From Ruminococcus sp. (GTDB lineage Bacteria > Bacillota > Clostridia > Oscillospirales > Acutalibacteraceae), in assembly GCA_017411835.1 (NCBI GenBank), contig JAFQPG010000014.1, forward strand, positions 91,417 to 155,416: a DNA stretch of 64,000 nucleotides. Direction: 5' to 3'. Under the pieces are notes generated by a model, which worked only from the letters and a program-made list of their open reading frames with translations, did not search any database and was not told the origin of the DNA. Shown piece by piece: positions 35,377 through 43,318 of this stretch (positions are counted from its first letter, which is position 1; each line of letters begins with the position of its first letter). The position numbers were made by a program, and so were the translations under genes.

Positions 35377-37215
35377 ATGTGTGGAATTGCAGGTTGGCTT
35401 GACGACACAGTCGATTTAAGAGAAAGGAGACACGAGCTTTGCGCGATGTCGGACTCGATAAAAAGCAGAGGTCCTGACGAACACGGCGAGTATGTAAGCA
35501 ATAGCTGTGCGCTTTTGCACAGAAGGCTGTCGGTCATTGACATAGAAAACGGTAAGCAACCGATGCAGCTACAGCTAAACGGAGAAAAATATATCATCGT
35601 ATATAACGGCGAGCTTTACAACACAAATGAAATACGAGATGAGCTTTTATCTCTCGGACACAGTTTTATTGGTCACAGCGACACAGAGGTGCTACTACAC
35701 GCTTACGCACAGTTTGGCAAAAAATGTGTATATAAACTAAACGGCATCTTCGCCTTTTGTATATATCAGGTAAATGCAAAAAAGCTTTTTATGTGCAGGG
35801 ATAGGGTCGGTGTAAAGCCGCTGTTCTACTACAAATACAACGGCGGTATAGTTTTTGCTTCAGAAATCAAAGCGCTACTTAAAAGCGGTATGGCAAAGCC
35901 GAGAATAAACGAAACAGGACTGTACGAGATTTTCTTTTTAGGGCCTGCACGCACATTGAAAAACGGAGTTTTCAAAGGCGTCAAAGAGCTTAGACCCGGC
36001 GAAATGGCAACATATAAAAATGGCAAGCTATACAAAGAAACCTACTATCGCATACTTGCAAAAGAGCACACAGACTCAGTAGACGCTACTATCGAAAAGA
36101 CACGATATCTGCTCACCGATGCTATTAACCGTCAGCTTATAACCGATGTGCCGATGTGCTTTTTCCTTTCGGGAGGACTTGACTCAAGCATCATTTGTAA
36201 AACCGCTTCCAACTACTACAAAGACAATAATCTCGGTAATATAAGCACCTACTCGGTTGAATACGAGGACAATAGAAAGTATTTTACTAAAAGCAGTTTT
36301 CAGCCAAATGCTGATTTTGACTACATCTCTACTATGGTAAAGGATACAAGCTCAAACCACAAAGAGGTGGTGCTTGATACAGAAAGTGTGTTCAACGCTT
36401 TATACGACAGCGTAGTTGCCCGAGATTTGCCCGGCTATGTAGACATTGATTCATCGCTTTTACTTTTTTGTAAAGAGGTAAAAAAAGACTACACAGTCGC
36501 TTTATCGGGCGAATGTGCAGACGAGCTTTTCGGCGGTTATCCTTGGTATCACAATAAAAATATATTGTTTGAAGAAAGCTTTCCTTGGTCGCGCAGTCAG
36601 GACATCAGACGCTCTATACTCAAAAAAGGCATACTAAAAAACGGCGAGGAGTATGTGCTTACAAGGTATTTTGATACAATCAGAAGAGCAGATAAGCTAC
36701 CAACCGACTCTGCAGTTGACAAGCGTATGCGCGAGATGTTTATGCTCAATTTTAACTACTTTATGCAATGCTTACTTGAGCGAAAAGACAGATGCTCGAT
36801 GTATAACGGACTCGAAGTCAGAGTTCCGTTTTGCGACTACAGACTTGTTGAATACGCCTACAATATGCCATGGCAGATAAAGGCCTACGGCAAGCGAGAA
36901 AAAGGAATAATTCGAAAAGCTTTTGAAGATATACTGCCAAATGAAATCTGCTATCGCAAAAAAAGCCCGTACCCAAAGACCCACAACCCACAGTATTTTG
37001 AGCTTTGTTCAAACAAAGTAAAAGAGATTTTAAACAAAAAAGGTTCTGTATTAAATGAGCTTTTAGATAAAGACGGCGTGATAGATATTATTGAAAATCC
37101 TGAAAACATAAGCTCGCCTTGGTACGGCCAGCTTATGCGTGCACCTCAGATTTTAGCGTATATAATACAGCTTGATTACTGGTTTGAAAACTACGGCGTG
37201 GTCATAGAATGTTAA
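35377..37215 (+). CDS. asnB: Asparagine synthase (glutamine-hydrolysing)
   Basis: 612 residues. It begins MCGIAGWLDD; Cys2 is the glutaminase nucleophile, exposed after Met removal. The N-terminal amidotransferase domain (about 1-205) carries RGPDEHGEY, YNGELYN and HSDTEVLLHAY. The C-terminal synthase domain shows the PP-loop SGGLDSS (about 279-285) and SGECADELFGGY. It converts aspartate, glutamine and ATP to asparagine. The frame continues 17 codons upstream, overlapping ylbJ, but ACGGAGGTAATATTT before this ATG and the need for N-terminal Cys fix the start. Confidence 0.96.
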   Translation: MCGIAGWLDDTVDLRERRHELCAMSDSIKSRGPDEHGEYVSNSCALLHRRLSVIDIENGKQPMQLQLNGEKYIIVYNGELYNTNEIRDELLSLGHSFIGHSDTEVLLHAYAQFGKKCVYKLNGIFAFCIYQVNAKKLFMCRDRVGVKPLFYYKYNGGIVFASEIKALLKSGMAKPRINETGLYEIFFLGPARTLKNGVFKGVKELRPGEMATYKNGKLYKETYYRILAKEHTDSVDATIEKTRYLLTDAINRQLITDVPMCFFLSGGLDSSIICKTASNYYKDNNLGNISTYSVEYEDNRKYFTKSSFQPNADFDYISTMVKDTSSNHKEVVLDTESVFNALYDSVVARDLPGYVDIDSSLLLFCKEVKKDYTVALSGECADELFGGYPWYHNKNILFEESFPWSRSQDIRRSILKKGILKNGEEYVLTRYFDTIRRADKLPTDSAVDKRMREMFMLNFNYFMQCLLERKDRCSMYNGLEVRVPFCDYRLVEYAYNMPWQIKAYGKREKGIIRKAFEDILPNEICYRKKSPYPKTHNPQYFELCSNKVKEILNKKGSVLNELLDKDGVIDIIENPENISSPWYGQLMRAPQILAYIIQLDYWFENYGVVIEC

Positions 37216-37256
37216 TAAAATAGTAAAAAATTGTTTGTTGTTTTAGAAAAAAATAG

Positions 37257-37265
37257 TGTTATAAT
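37257..37265 (+). promoter_or_regulatory. Extended -10 promoter of the PAP2 gene
   Basis: TGT followed by TATAAT (37260-37265), an extended -10 element without a clear -35, 33 bases before the start codon. Confidence 0.5.
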
Positions 37266-37297
37266 GTAGACACAGTAATAAAAAGGCAGGTGAAAAC

Positions 37298-37801
37298 GTG
37301 AAGGAACAACAGTATAAACAAGTAAGTGAATTTTTCTCGAGCACCAAAACTCGCTCGAATACAATAAAGGTGCTTCACGATATTTTACCTGGCATTATGA
37401 TGGTATTTTATCCGCTACAGCTTATTTTGCTTTTGATAAGAGAAGGCTTTAAAAGCGAAGTGTTTTTAAAAGCCACTTTAGTTCCGCTTGCGGTTTTGGT
37501 TTTTGTAACGTTGCTTAGATACATCGTAAACGCTAAAAGACCGTACGAAAAGTACGATTACGTACCGGCGGTAAGCAAAAATACAAAAGGCAAAAGCTTT
37601 CCTAGCAGGCACACCGCATCTGCATTTATAATTGCTATGGCGTTTTTGTATATCGAAACAAGTCTCGGCGTCGTTATGCTCATAATCGCGACTCTGATTG
37701 CAGTATCAAGAGTTTTGTCGGGTGTGCATTTTGTACGAGATGTTGTAGGCGGTGCACTAATCAGCATTATTACAGGCATTTTGTGTTTCTTTCTAATATA
37801 A
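37298..37801 (+). CDS. PAP2-family membrane phosphatase
   Basis: 167 residues, about five hydrophobic segments. All three phosphatase motifs are visible: AKRPYEKY (K-x6-R-P type), SFPSRHTA (PSGH type with catalytic His) and SRVLSGVHFVRDVVGG (S-R-x5-H-x3-D). Likely substrates are lipid phosphates such as undecaprenyl diphosphate or phosphatidate. The start is GTG with AGGTGA upstream. It is a single-gene unit between its own promoter and a bidirectional terminator. Confidence 0.92.
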   Translation: MKEQQYKQVSEFFSSTKTRSNTIKVLHDILPGIMMVFYPLQLILLLIREGFKSEVFLKATLVPLAVLVFVTLLRYIVNAKRPYEKYDYVPAVSKNTKGKSFPSRHTASAFIIAMAFLYIETSLGVVMLIIATLIAVSRVLSGVHFVRDVVGGALISIITGILCFFLI

Positions 37802-37820
37802 ATTTAACCCCTTAAAAAGG

Positions 37821-37850
37821 AAAAACAGCAGTCACACGACTGCTGTTTTT
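37821..37850. terminator. bidirectional terminator between PAP2 gene and PfkB kinase gene
   Basis: AAAAACAGCAGTC pairs with GACTGCTGTTTTT around ACAC; T runs exist on both strands. Confidence 0.92.
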
Positions 37851-37852
37851 CT

Positions 37853-38758
37853 TTATTTATAAATCTGTTTTGCAATACTTAACAAATCATTTTCATTCAA
37901 AAAGCCTTTTGCCGCACCGCTCTCACCTATTTTGTATGAAGCAAAAACAGTTGCGTACTGTAAGCTTTTATACGCATCAAAACCCTTTGTGTAGAAATGT
38001 ACAAAGCTTGAAAACAGCGCATCTCCCGCACCAACGGTATTTACAACCTCTCTTGTTTTTACTGCAGGTACGTTATAAATTTTATCGTCTTTTCTACAAT
38101 ACAGCATTGCGCCGTTTTTGCCCATACCGATAACGATAACCTTACTAAAATATTCATCTTTAAGCGAAAGTAAGAACTGCTCTTCTTTGCCTTTAATATT
38201 CTCGTTGCTTAAAAACAGAATATCGGCGTTTTTCATATAGTCACGATTGTACTCGTCGTTTATATCAGAAAGAGTATGGACATCACAAGCGATTGTTTTT
38301 CCCATTTCTTTTGCAATTTTTAAAAGTGAGCGCGAAAAATTAATATTGCAAAGGCAAAGAGTATCGCAATCGGCACTTGCTTTTTCAAATAGCTCTTTTG
38401 AAAAATCTTTTTCCTGAAAATCTTTTAAATCGCAAAAAATTCTGCGACTGCCTTCTTTATCGTAAAGCACAACCGACTGCGCGCTATACTCGGTTTTTAA
38501 AAGATAATCTGTTGAAATGTTATTTGCTATTAATGTTTCTTTAATAACCTTGCCTGCGCTATCGTCCCCGACCATTGACAAAAACACCACTTCGTCGGAT
38601 AATGAATTAAAAGCTAAAGCGAGGTTCAGTCCGACTCCGGCAGGGTAAGAATTTATACCAAAAAAGCTGTAGTCAATCGGACAGTAATCAAGCGGGAATT
38701 TATCAATTTTTACGGTGGTCTCGACATTAGTCAATCCACACACGAGAATTTTACTCAT
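37853..38758 (-). CDS. PfkB-family carbohydrate kinase
   Basis: 301 residues. The N-terminal part (FFGINSYPAGVGLNLALAFNSL) has the PfkB substrate-binding region, and the C-terminal signature VVNTVGAGDALFSSFVHFY carries the G-A-G-D anion hole and catalytic Asp. Closest in layout to ribokinase or adenosine-type kinases; the sugar is not clear. The frame reaches 24 codons further up, but AGAGGTATATT before this ATG and the fold start (MSKILVCGL) decide. Divergent from fruK, with its own promoter. Confidence 0.88.
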   Translation of the reverse strand: MSKILVCGLTNVETTVKIDKFPLDYCPIDYSFFGINSYPAGVGLNLALAFNSLSDEVVFLSMVGDDSAGKVIKETLIANNISTDYLLKTEYSAQSVVLYDKEGSRRIFCDLKDFQEKDFSKELFEKASADCDTLCLCNINFSRSLLKIAKEMGKTIACDVHTLSDINDEYNRDYMKNADILFLSNENIKGKEEQFLLSLKDEYFSKVIVIGMGKNGAMLYCRKDDKIYNVPAVKTREVVNTVGAGDALFSSFVHFYTKGFDAYKSLQYATVFASYKIGESGAAKGFLNENDLLSIAKQIYK

Positions 38759-38786
38759 AATATACCTCTCATAATATGATAAAAAA

Positions 38787-38815
38787 ATTGTATAATAAAT
38801 AATAAAACGAGTCAA
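38787..38815 (-). promoter_or_regulatory. Promoter of the PfkB kinase gene
   Basis: On the minus strand TTGACT (38810-38815), a 17-base spacer and TACAAT (38787-38792). Confidence 0.65.
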
Positions 38816-38850
38816 GAAATATAAAACCAATCTTTAAGAAGGTGCAACAA

Positions 38851-39762
38851 ATGGTTTACACAGTAACTTTAAACCCTGCAATCGACTATGTCATAAATAT
38901 GGATAAGCTTATTTTGGGCACAATCAACCGATGTGACAGCGACCACTTTTACTGCGGCGGTAAAGGCATTAATGTTTCAACAGTTCTAAAAGAGCTTGAT
39001 GTAAATACTATCGCAGGCGGTTTTTTGGCGGGCTTTACGGGAGTGCAGATTGAAAAAGCACTAAACGAAAAAGGAATTAATACCGACTTTGTTACTTTGG
39101 AAAAAGGTTACTCCAGAATTAATGTAAAGCTGAGAAGCGATGAAGAAACCGACATCAACACAAACGGTCCTGAGATATCTGACTTTGATATGCATCTGCT
39201 ACACAAAAAGCTTGAATGCATCACTAAAGACGACGTGCTCGTGCTGTCGGGTAGTGCACCGCAAAATGTTGACGATAATGTCTACGCAAAAATGCTGTCT
39301 AAAATCGAAAAAACAGGTGCTATGACAGTAGTTGATGCAACGGGTAAAAAGCTGTTAAACACGCTTGAATACAAACCGTTTTTAATAAAGCCGAATGTAA
39401 GCGAGCTTGCACAGACCTTCAACACAAAAATCACAACCTTGCACGACATCGAAAAGTATTCTATAAAGCTACAATCGCTTGGGGCAAAAAACGTGCTCGT
39501 TTCTATGGGTGACAAAGGCTCGGTGCTGTTTACTCAAAACAAGCAGGTTATTATGCAAAGCGCTCCTACGGGAACAGCAGTAAACACAGTCGGCGCGGGT
39601 GATTCGATGGTCGCGGGCTTTATCGCAGGATATTTAAAAACAGGCGACTATAAAGCATCTCTAAAGCTTGCGACTGCGTGCGGTAGTGCAACGGCTTTTA
39701 GAGAAGGCTTATGCACACAAAACGAAATAGCAAAAATGCTTGAACTGATAGAAAGCAAATAA
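38851..39762 (+). CDS. fruK: 1-phosphofructokinase (FruK/PfkB family)
   Basis: 303 residues. MVYTVTLNPAIDYVI at the N-terminus, CGGKGINVSTVLKELD, LVLSGSAPQN-type stretch, IKPNVSELA and the C-terminal TVGAGDSMVAGFIAG fit 1-phosphofructokinase and the related tagatose-6-phosphate kinases. It phosphorylates fructose 1-phosphate to fructose 1,6-bisphosphate. No fructose PTS or FruR gene is adjacent, so tagatose-6-phosphate kinase is a real alternative. AGAAGGTG precedes the ATG; an in-frame GTG 3 codons earlier lacks a site. Confidence 0.88.
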   Translation: MVYTVTLNPAIDYVINMDKLILGTINRCDSDHFYCGGKGINVSTVLKELDVNTIAGGFLAGFTGVQIEKALNEKGINTDFVTLEKGYSRINVKLRSDEETDINTNGPEISDFDMHLLHKKLECITKDDVLVLSGSAPQNVDDNVYAKMLSKIEKTGAMTVVDATGKKLLNTLEYKPFLIKPNVSELAQTFNTKITTLHDIEKYSIKLQSLGAKNVLVSMGDKGSVLFTQNKQVIMQSAPTGTAVNTVGAGDSMVAGFIAGYLKTGDYKASLKLATACGSATAFREGLCTQNEIAKMLELIESK

Positions 39763-39796
39763 AAAAAGCAGTGGATAATGCATTTTCTCATAAGGA
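39761..39796. repeat. Left arm of an imperfect inverted repeat around a two-gene island
   Basis: The 16 bases AAAAAAAGCAGTGGAT, 12 spacer bases and CATAAGGA match the reverse complement of 40970-41003 with the same 12-base internal spacing. The left copy begins in the fruK stop codon. Confidence 0.6.
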
Positions 39797-39800
39797 TGTT

Positions 39801-39834
39801 AAAAACCGACAGATTTTCGTTCTGTCGGTTTTTT
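39801..39834. terminator. bidirectional terminator between fruK and the GNAT gene
   Basis: AAAACCGACAGA pairs with TCTGTCGGTTTT around TTTTCGT, with six T after it on the + strand and A-rich bases before it. Confidence 0.92.
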
Positions 39835-39856
39835 GTTCTGCGTATTAGACGCTGTA

Positions 39857-40294
39857 TTATTTAAGCCATTGAATAAATGCAATTTTATCAGTGCTGTTAT
39901 ATCCTGCATTAGTATAAAAGCTCAATGTTTTATCATTCTTTGAACCTGTAAGCAACATTAATTTATAACAATTTGAGTTTTTTGCTATATCTTTTGCATA
40001 ATTTAGGCATTGCGTTGCATATCCTTTTCCACGATAATCCGAATGCGTAACAACATTTTCGATAAATGCATAAGGTCTTATGTTCCTTGTTAAATTTGGA
40101 ATAATCACGCAGACGCAAGATGACACTATTTTACCATCTATTTCCTTGACGATAATATGATGATTTTCGTCTCGCATAATTGTATTCCAAGTGGTTATTA
40201 AATGTTCTGTCATTTTTGGAATTGTGTCTTCATGCAAATGTAGATATAACTCTAACAATTTATTCAATTCGTCTTCATATATTTTTCTTACCAC
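39857..40294 (-). CDS. GNAT-family N-acetyltransferase
   Basis: 145 residues. The acetyl-CoA-binding motif A is VVTHSDYRGKGYATQCLNYA (R-G-K-G-Y-A), followed by motif B with YKLMLLTGSKN and FYTNAGYN. Substrate unknown. The start is GTG behind GGAGGAGAAGTA. It lies within an inverted-repeat-bounded island with the four-helix-bundle gene, so it may be recently acquired. Confidence 0.88.
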   Translation of the reverse strand: MVRKIYEDELNKLLELYLHLHEDTIPKMTEHLITTWNTIMRDENHHIIVKEIDGKIVSSCVCVIIPNLTRNIRPYAFIENVVTHSDYRGKGYATQCLNYAKDIAKNSNCYKLMLLTGSKNDKTLSFYTNAGYNSTDKIAFIQWLK

Positions 40295-40388
40295 TACTTC
40301 TCCTCCGAATGATCTTATTTATTATTTCGATTTATAACCAGCATCGCATTTGTCAGTAAAAAACTTTCTTAGGAATAAGCCCAAGCCC

Positions 40389-40739
40389 TTATTTTGATTT
40401 AATTGTTTTTAGCGAGGATATTAACATTCTACGAATTGCACCGCAGTCGTTTTGTAAAGCTTTGTAATTATCTTCTGACATACAATTCGTTTCAAAAAGA
40501 AGCTCTAACCAATATTCTGTTTCATAACATTCTTTTTGTGCAATTTCGAGTTTAGATATAAAATCGTTAGTACTTTGAGCATATTGAGCCTCGTGTAGAT
40601 TCGCGCCTATTGATGTTGCACAACGAAGAAGTTGATTAACTAAAACCGATTCTTTATGATTTGCTTTCATTTCACGGCAGTGAAAAACAACAGTCTTTGC
40701 AAGTTCTTTTGCTTTATCTCTTAAAATACTATCAGACAT
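40389..40739 (-). CDS. Four-helix-bundle protein (S23 / 23S rRNA intervening-sequence type)
   Basis: 116 residues. The phrases LRDKAKELAKTVVFHCREM, LVNQLLRCATSIGANLHEA, ISKLEIAQKECYETEYWLELL and NDCGAIRRMLISSLKTI are diagnostic of the S23 four-helix-bundle family, found in 23S rRNA intervening sequences, in diversity-generating retroelements (Avd) and as free genes. No reverse transcriptase or rRNA is near, so this is the free kind with unknown function. The ATG after GAGGTGATTGAA is preferred to the GTG three codons upstream. A strong promoter and a palindrome cluster precede it. Confidence 0.88.
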   Translation of the reverse strand: MSDSILRDKAKELAKTVVFHCREMKANHKESVLVNQLLRCATSIGANLHEAQYAQSTNDFISKLEIAQKECYETEYWLELLFETNCMSEDNYKALQNDCGAIRRMLISSLKTIKSK

Positions 40740-40757
40740 TTCAATCACCTCGAAAAC

Positions 40758-40786
40758 ATTATATATAGAAAAAGTAGTGATTTCAA
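40758..40786 (-). promoter_or_regulatory. Promoter of the four-helix-bundle gene
   Basis: On the minus strand TTGAAA (40781-40786), a 17-base spacer and TATAAT (40758-40763). Confidence 0.78.
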
Positions 40787-40810
40787 GTTTTATTCAGACT
40801 TCGTCGGAGT

Positions 40811-40953
40811 GATATTATTGCAAAAGCAATAGTGTTATTGAAACCATACGGTTTCAGTGTTATTTTATTCGCCAAACTCGACGTAGCCGAATACAACTAT
40901 GTGAAGCATAATATAACTGCGAAGCAATATCACTCGCCAAATATATTTGGCGA
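40811..40953. repeat. Cluster of short palindromes between four-helix-bundle gene and mnmA
   Basis: In 140 bases stand ATTGC-AAAA-GCAAT (40817-40830), GAAACC-ATAC-GGTTTC (40840-40855) and the perfect palindrome TCGCCAAATATATTTGGCGA (40934-40953), with repeated phrases GTGTTATT, TATTCGCC and AACTGCGAAGCAATA. No reading frame fits. It may be a structured RNA or a remnant of a mobile palindromic element tied to the S23-type gene. Confidence 0.6.
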
Positions 40954-40989
40954 ATAAAACTGCGAGACTTCCTTATGGGAAGTCTCGCA
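40952..40989 (-). terminator. rho-independent terminator of the selD-csd-mnmA transcript
   Basis: TGCGAGACTTCC pairs with GGAAGTCTCGCA around TTAT/ATAA; on the minus strand GTTTTATTC follows. Confidence 0.85.
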
Positions 40990-41003
40990 ATCCACTGCTT
41001 TTT
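40970..41003. repeat. Right arm of the imperfect inverted repeat
   Basis: TCCTTATG, 12 bases and ATCCACTGCTTTTT are the inverted counterpart of 39761-39796. It overlaps the mnmA terminator. Confidence 0.6.
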
Positions 41004-41007
41004 ATTT

Positions 41008-42072
41008 TTATATTATTGTTGCGCCACCGACAACAACGTCACCGTCATACATAACGACCGCTTGCCCTTTTGTGATAGCGCGTACCGGTAAGTCGAAAAC
41101 AAGCTTGATTTTATCTTCCTCATACGGGTACAAGGTAGCTTGAGCCTGGGTATGCTTATACCTTACTTTTGCCTCTAGCTTAATTGGCTCTTTTAATTCT
41201 TTTATCGAAATTAAATTAACATCGTCTGCTATAAGCTCGCAAGAATATAGCTCGTTGTCAAGACACAGCGTTACGGTATTTGTATCGACGTCTTTTTTGC
41301 AGACATACATCGACTGTGGCAAAGACAGGTTAAGACCTCTGCGCTGACCGATTGTATATCGGATGATGCCTTTATGAGTGCCGAGCACGTTGCCGTTTAA
41401 ATCCACAAAATCGCCGTCAGGAAAGCTCCTTTTTGTATAGTCAATTATAAAGTCTGAGTACTTGCCGTCACTTACAAAGCAGATGTCCTGACTATCCTTT
41501 TTGTCGGCATTTATAAAGCCGTATTGCTGTGCAATTTCTCTTACCTGAGCTTTGCTAAGCTCCCCAAGCGGAAGCTTTAGACAAGACAAAATATCTTGTG
41601 TCAAAGAATAAAGCACGTAGCTTTGGTCTTTGTCTTCATTTAAGCCTTTTTTAAGCAGGTATCTGCCTGTAGCTTCGTCGTAAGCAACGCGAGCATAATG
41701 ACCCGTCACAACATAGTCAAAGCCCTCTTCCCTTGCCATACTGATAAGCTTTGAAAATTTAATAAAGCGATTACAGTCAACACAAGGGTTAGGGGTTCCA
41801 CCACTTATATACGACTCAACAAAGCGGTCGATAACGTACTTTTTAAAATCGGACTCAAAGTCGACTACCCTGTGCTCAATACCCAGCTTATCGCAAACAG
41901 CCTTTGCATCTAAAATATCCTGCGACGTACAGCAAGACTGCTCTTGTTCTATATTATTTTCATTGTGGAGTCTGAGCGTTACGCCGATAATATCAAAGCC
42001 CTGCTGTTTTGCAAGAAATGCCGCAACCGAGCTGTCAACGCCTCCGCTCATCGCAATAATCGCCTTAGGCAT
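41008..42072 (-). CDS. mnmA: tRNA-specific 2-thiouridylase MnmA
   Basis: 354 residues. The PP-loop MSGGVDSSV (8-16), the catalytic Cys in GGTPNPCVDCNRFIKF and the second Cys in DSQDICFVSDGKY are all present, as is GQRRGL. MnmA puts sulfur on U34 of tRNA-Lys, -Glu and -Gln using persulfide from a cysteine desulfurase. The desulfurase-like gene directly upstream (2 bases) may supply it, the usual iscS-mnmA logic, although that enzyme belongs to the selenium-hydroxylase type. AAGGAG overlaps the end of that gene. Confidence 0.96.
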   Translation of the reverse strand: MPKAIIAMSGGVDSSVAAFLAKQQGFDIIGVTLRLHNENNIEQEQSCCTSQDILDAKAVCDKLGIEHRVVDFESDFKKYVIDRFVESYISGGTPNPCVDCNRFIKFSKLISMAREEGFDYVVTGHYARVAYDEATGRYLLKKGLNEDKDQSYVLYSLTQDILSCLKLPLGELSKAQVREIAQQYGFINADKKDSQDICFVSDGKYSDFIIDYTKRSFPDGDFVDLNGNVLGTHKGIIRYTIGQRRGLNLSLPQSMYVCKKDVDTNTVTLCLDNELYSCELIADDVNLISIKELKEPIKLEAKVRYKHTQAQATLYPYEEDKIKLVFDLPVRAITKGQAVVMYDGDVVVGGATII

Positions 42073-42074
42073 GC

Positions 42075-43247
42075 TTACTCTCCTTTTAGTATTTTTTCAA
42101 GTGCTTGTACGCAGTAATCAATTTCTGTTAAAGAATTAAAATATGAAAACGAAAATCTAATTGTGCCCTGCGGGAAGGTGCCCATCGCAATATGAGCAGA
42201 CGGTGCACAATGAAGCCCTGTGCGCGTGATTATGCCGTAGTTTTTTTCAAGCATGTCAGCAACATAAGAATTATCAAAATCAGCAAATGCCAGGGACACA
42301 ACCGAGGTTGTATCGATATTCTCGTCAGCACAGTAAACACAAACGCCGTTTAAAGCACTCGACTTTTCTACAAAGTACTTACGCAAAAAAAGCTCTTTTT
42401 CCCTTATGTTTTCGATGCCGATTTCATTAATAAATTTTAAAGAATGATTTAGTGCCACAATACCACACAAGTTTAGTGTACCACTCTCGAATTTATCTGG
42501 CAAGTTTTTCGGTTGATTAAATGAATGGGAAATGCTGCCTGTGCCTCCCGTTACAAGCGGTTTTAAAATATCACTAAGCCTTTTTGAAATTACAAAACCG
42601 CCTATCCCCTGCAAAGAGAGCAGTCCTTTGTGACCTGAAAATGCAAGAAAATCAATGTTTGCTTTTCTAAAAGAAATCGGAATAACTCCCGCAGTCTGCG
42701 CGGTATCAACAGCAAAAAAAATATTGTGGCGTTTACACACCTGACCTATCTTTTTTATATCGCTTATGCTACCGAAAACATTTGACGAGTGATTTATAAT
42801 CACCGCTTTTGTGTTTTTGTTAATCAGACTTTCTACGCTTTGGGCGCTTACAACACCGTTTTTGTCACATTTTGCAATATCAAATGTGATGTTTTTTTTA
42901 GTCTTTAAATCGTACAGCGTGCGCATAACAGCGTGGTGCTCAAGCGAGCCTGTAATAATATGGTCGCCGTCATTTAAAAGTCCACGCAAAAAAATGTTGA
43001 TTGATTGGGTCACGCCTGATGTGAATATAATTCTTTTGCAGAAATTTAAAGGGTCGTCGTCACAATCAAAAAAACGCGCGAGCATAACGCGGGTATCAAG
43101 CACAATGTCGTAAAGAGAAGAAGACAATGAGGATACCGAGCGGTTGATATTTACGCTGTTGTTCTCTATAAAATTTGAAACAGTTTGGGATAAATTCGGC
43201 GCTTTCGGAAAAGAAGTCGCCGCATTATCAAAATATATATTTTCCAT
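42075..43247 (-). CDS. Cysteine desulfurase family protein (EF2568-like, TIGR01977 type)
   Basis: 390 residues, PLP fold type I, class V. It starts IYFDNAATSFPKAP; the PLP lysine is in FLAFSGHKGL (about 203), and the catalytic Cys region is RTGLHCAPSAH near residue 350. The HCAP form and the neighbours selD, yqeB and yqeC match the EF2568-like family linked to selenium-dependent molybdenum hydroxylases, where it is thought to release Se or S from selenocysteine or cysteine. It also sits right before mnmA, so it may serve tRNA thiolation too. Which role dominates is inference. Confidence 0.88.
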   Translation of the reverse strand: MENIYFDNAATSFPKAPNLSQTVSNFIENNSVNINRSVSSLSSSLYDIVLDTRVMLARFFDCDDDPLNFCKRIIFTSGVTQSINIFLRGLLNDGDHIITGSLEHHAVMRTLYDLKTKKNITFDIAKCDKNGVVSAQSVESLINKNTKAVIINHSSNVFGSISDIKKIGQVCKRHNIFFAVDTAQTAGVIPISFRKANIDFLAFSGHKGLLSLQGIGGFVISKRLSDILKPLVTGGTGSISHSFNQPKNLPDKFESGTLNLCGIVALNHSLKFINEIGIENIREKELFLRKYFVEKSSALNGVCVYCADENIDTTSVVSLAFADFDNSYVADMLEKNYGIITRTGLHCAPSAHIAMGTFPQGTIRFSFSYFNSLTEIDYCVQALEKILKGE

Positions 43248-43318
43248 ATTTTTCTCTTTTAGAATTATTTTTATTTCTAATTCAGAATTATACTGATTTT
43301 GTTAGTCGGTTATTTTTT

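Noticed and set aside
40389-40739. Four-helix-bundle gene as part of a diversity-generating retroelement
   Set aside because: No reverse transcriptase, template repeat or variable target is visible in the neighbourhood.
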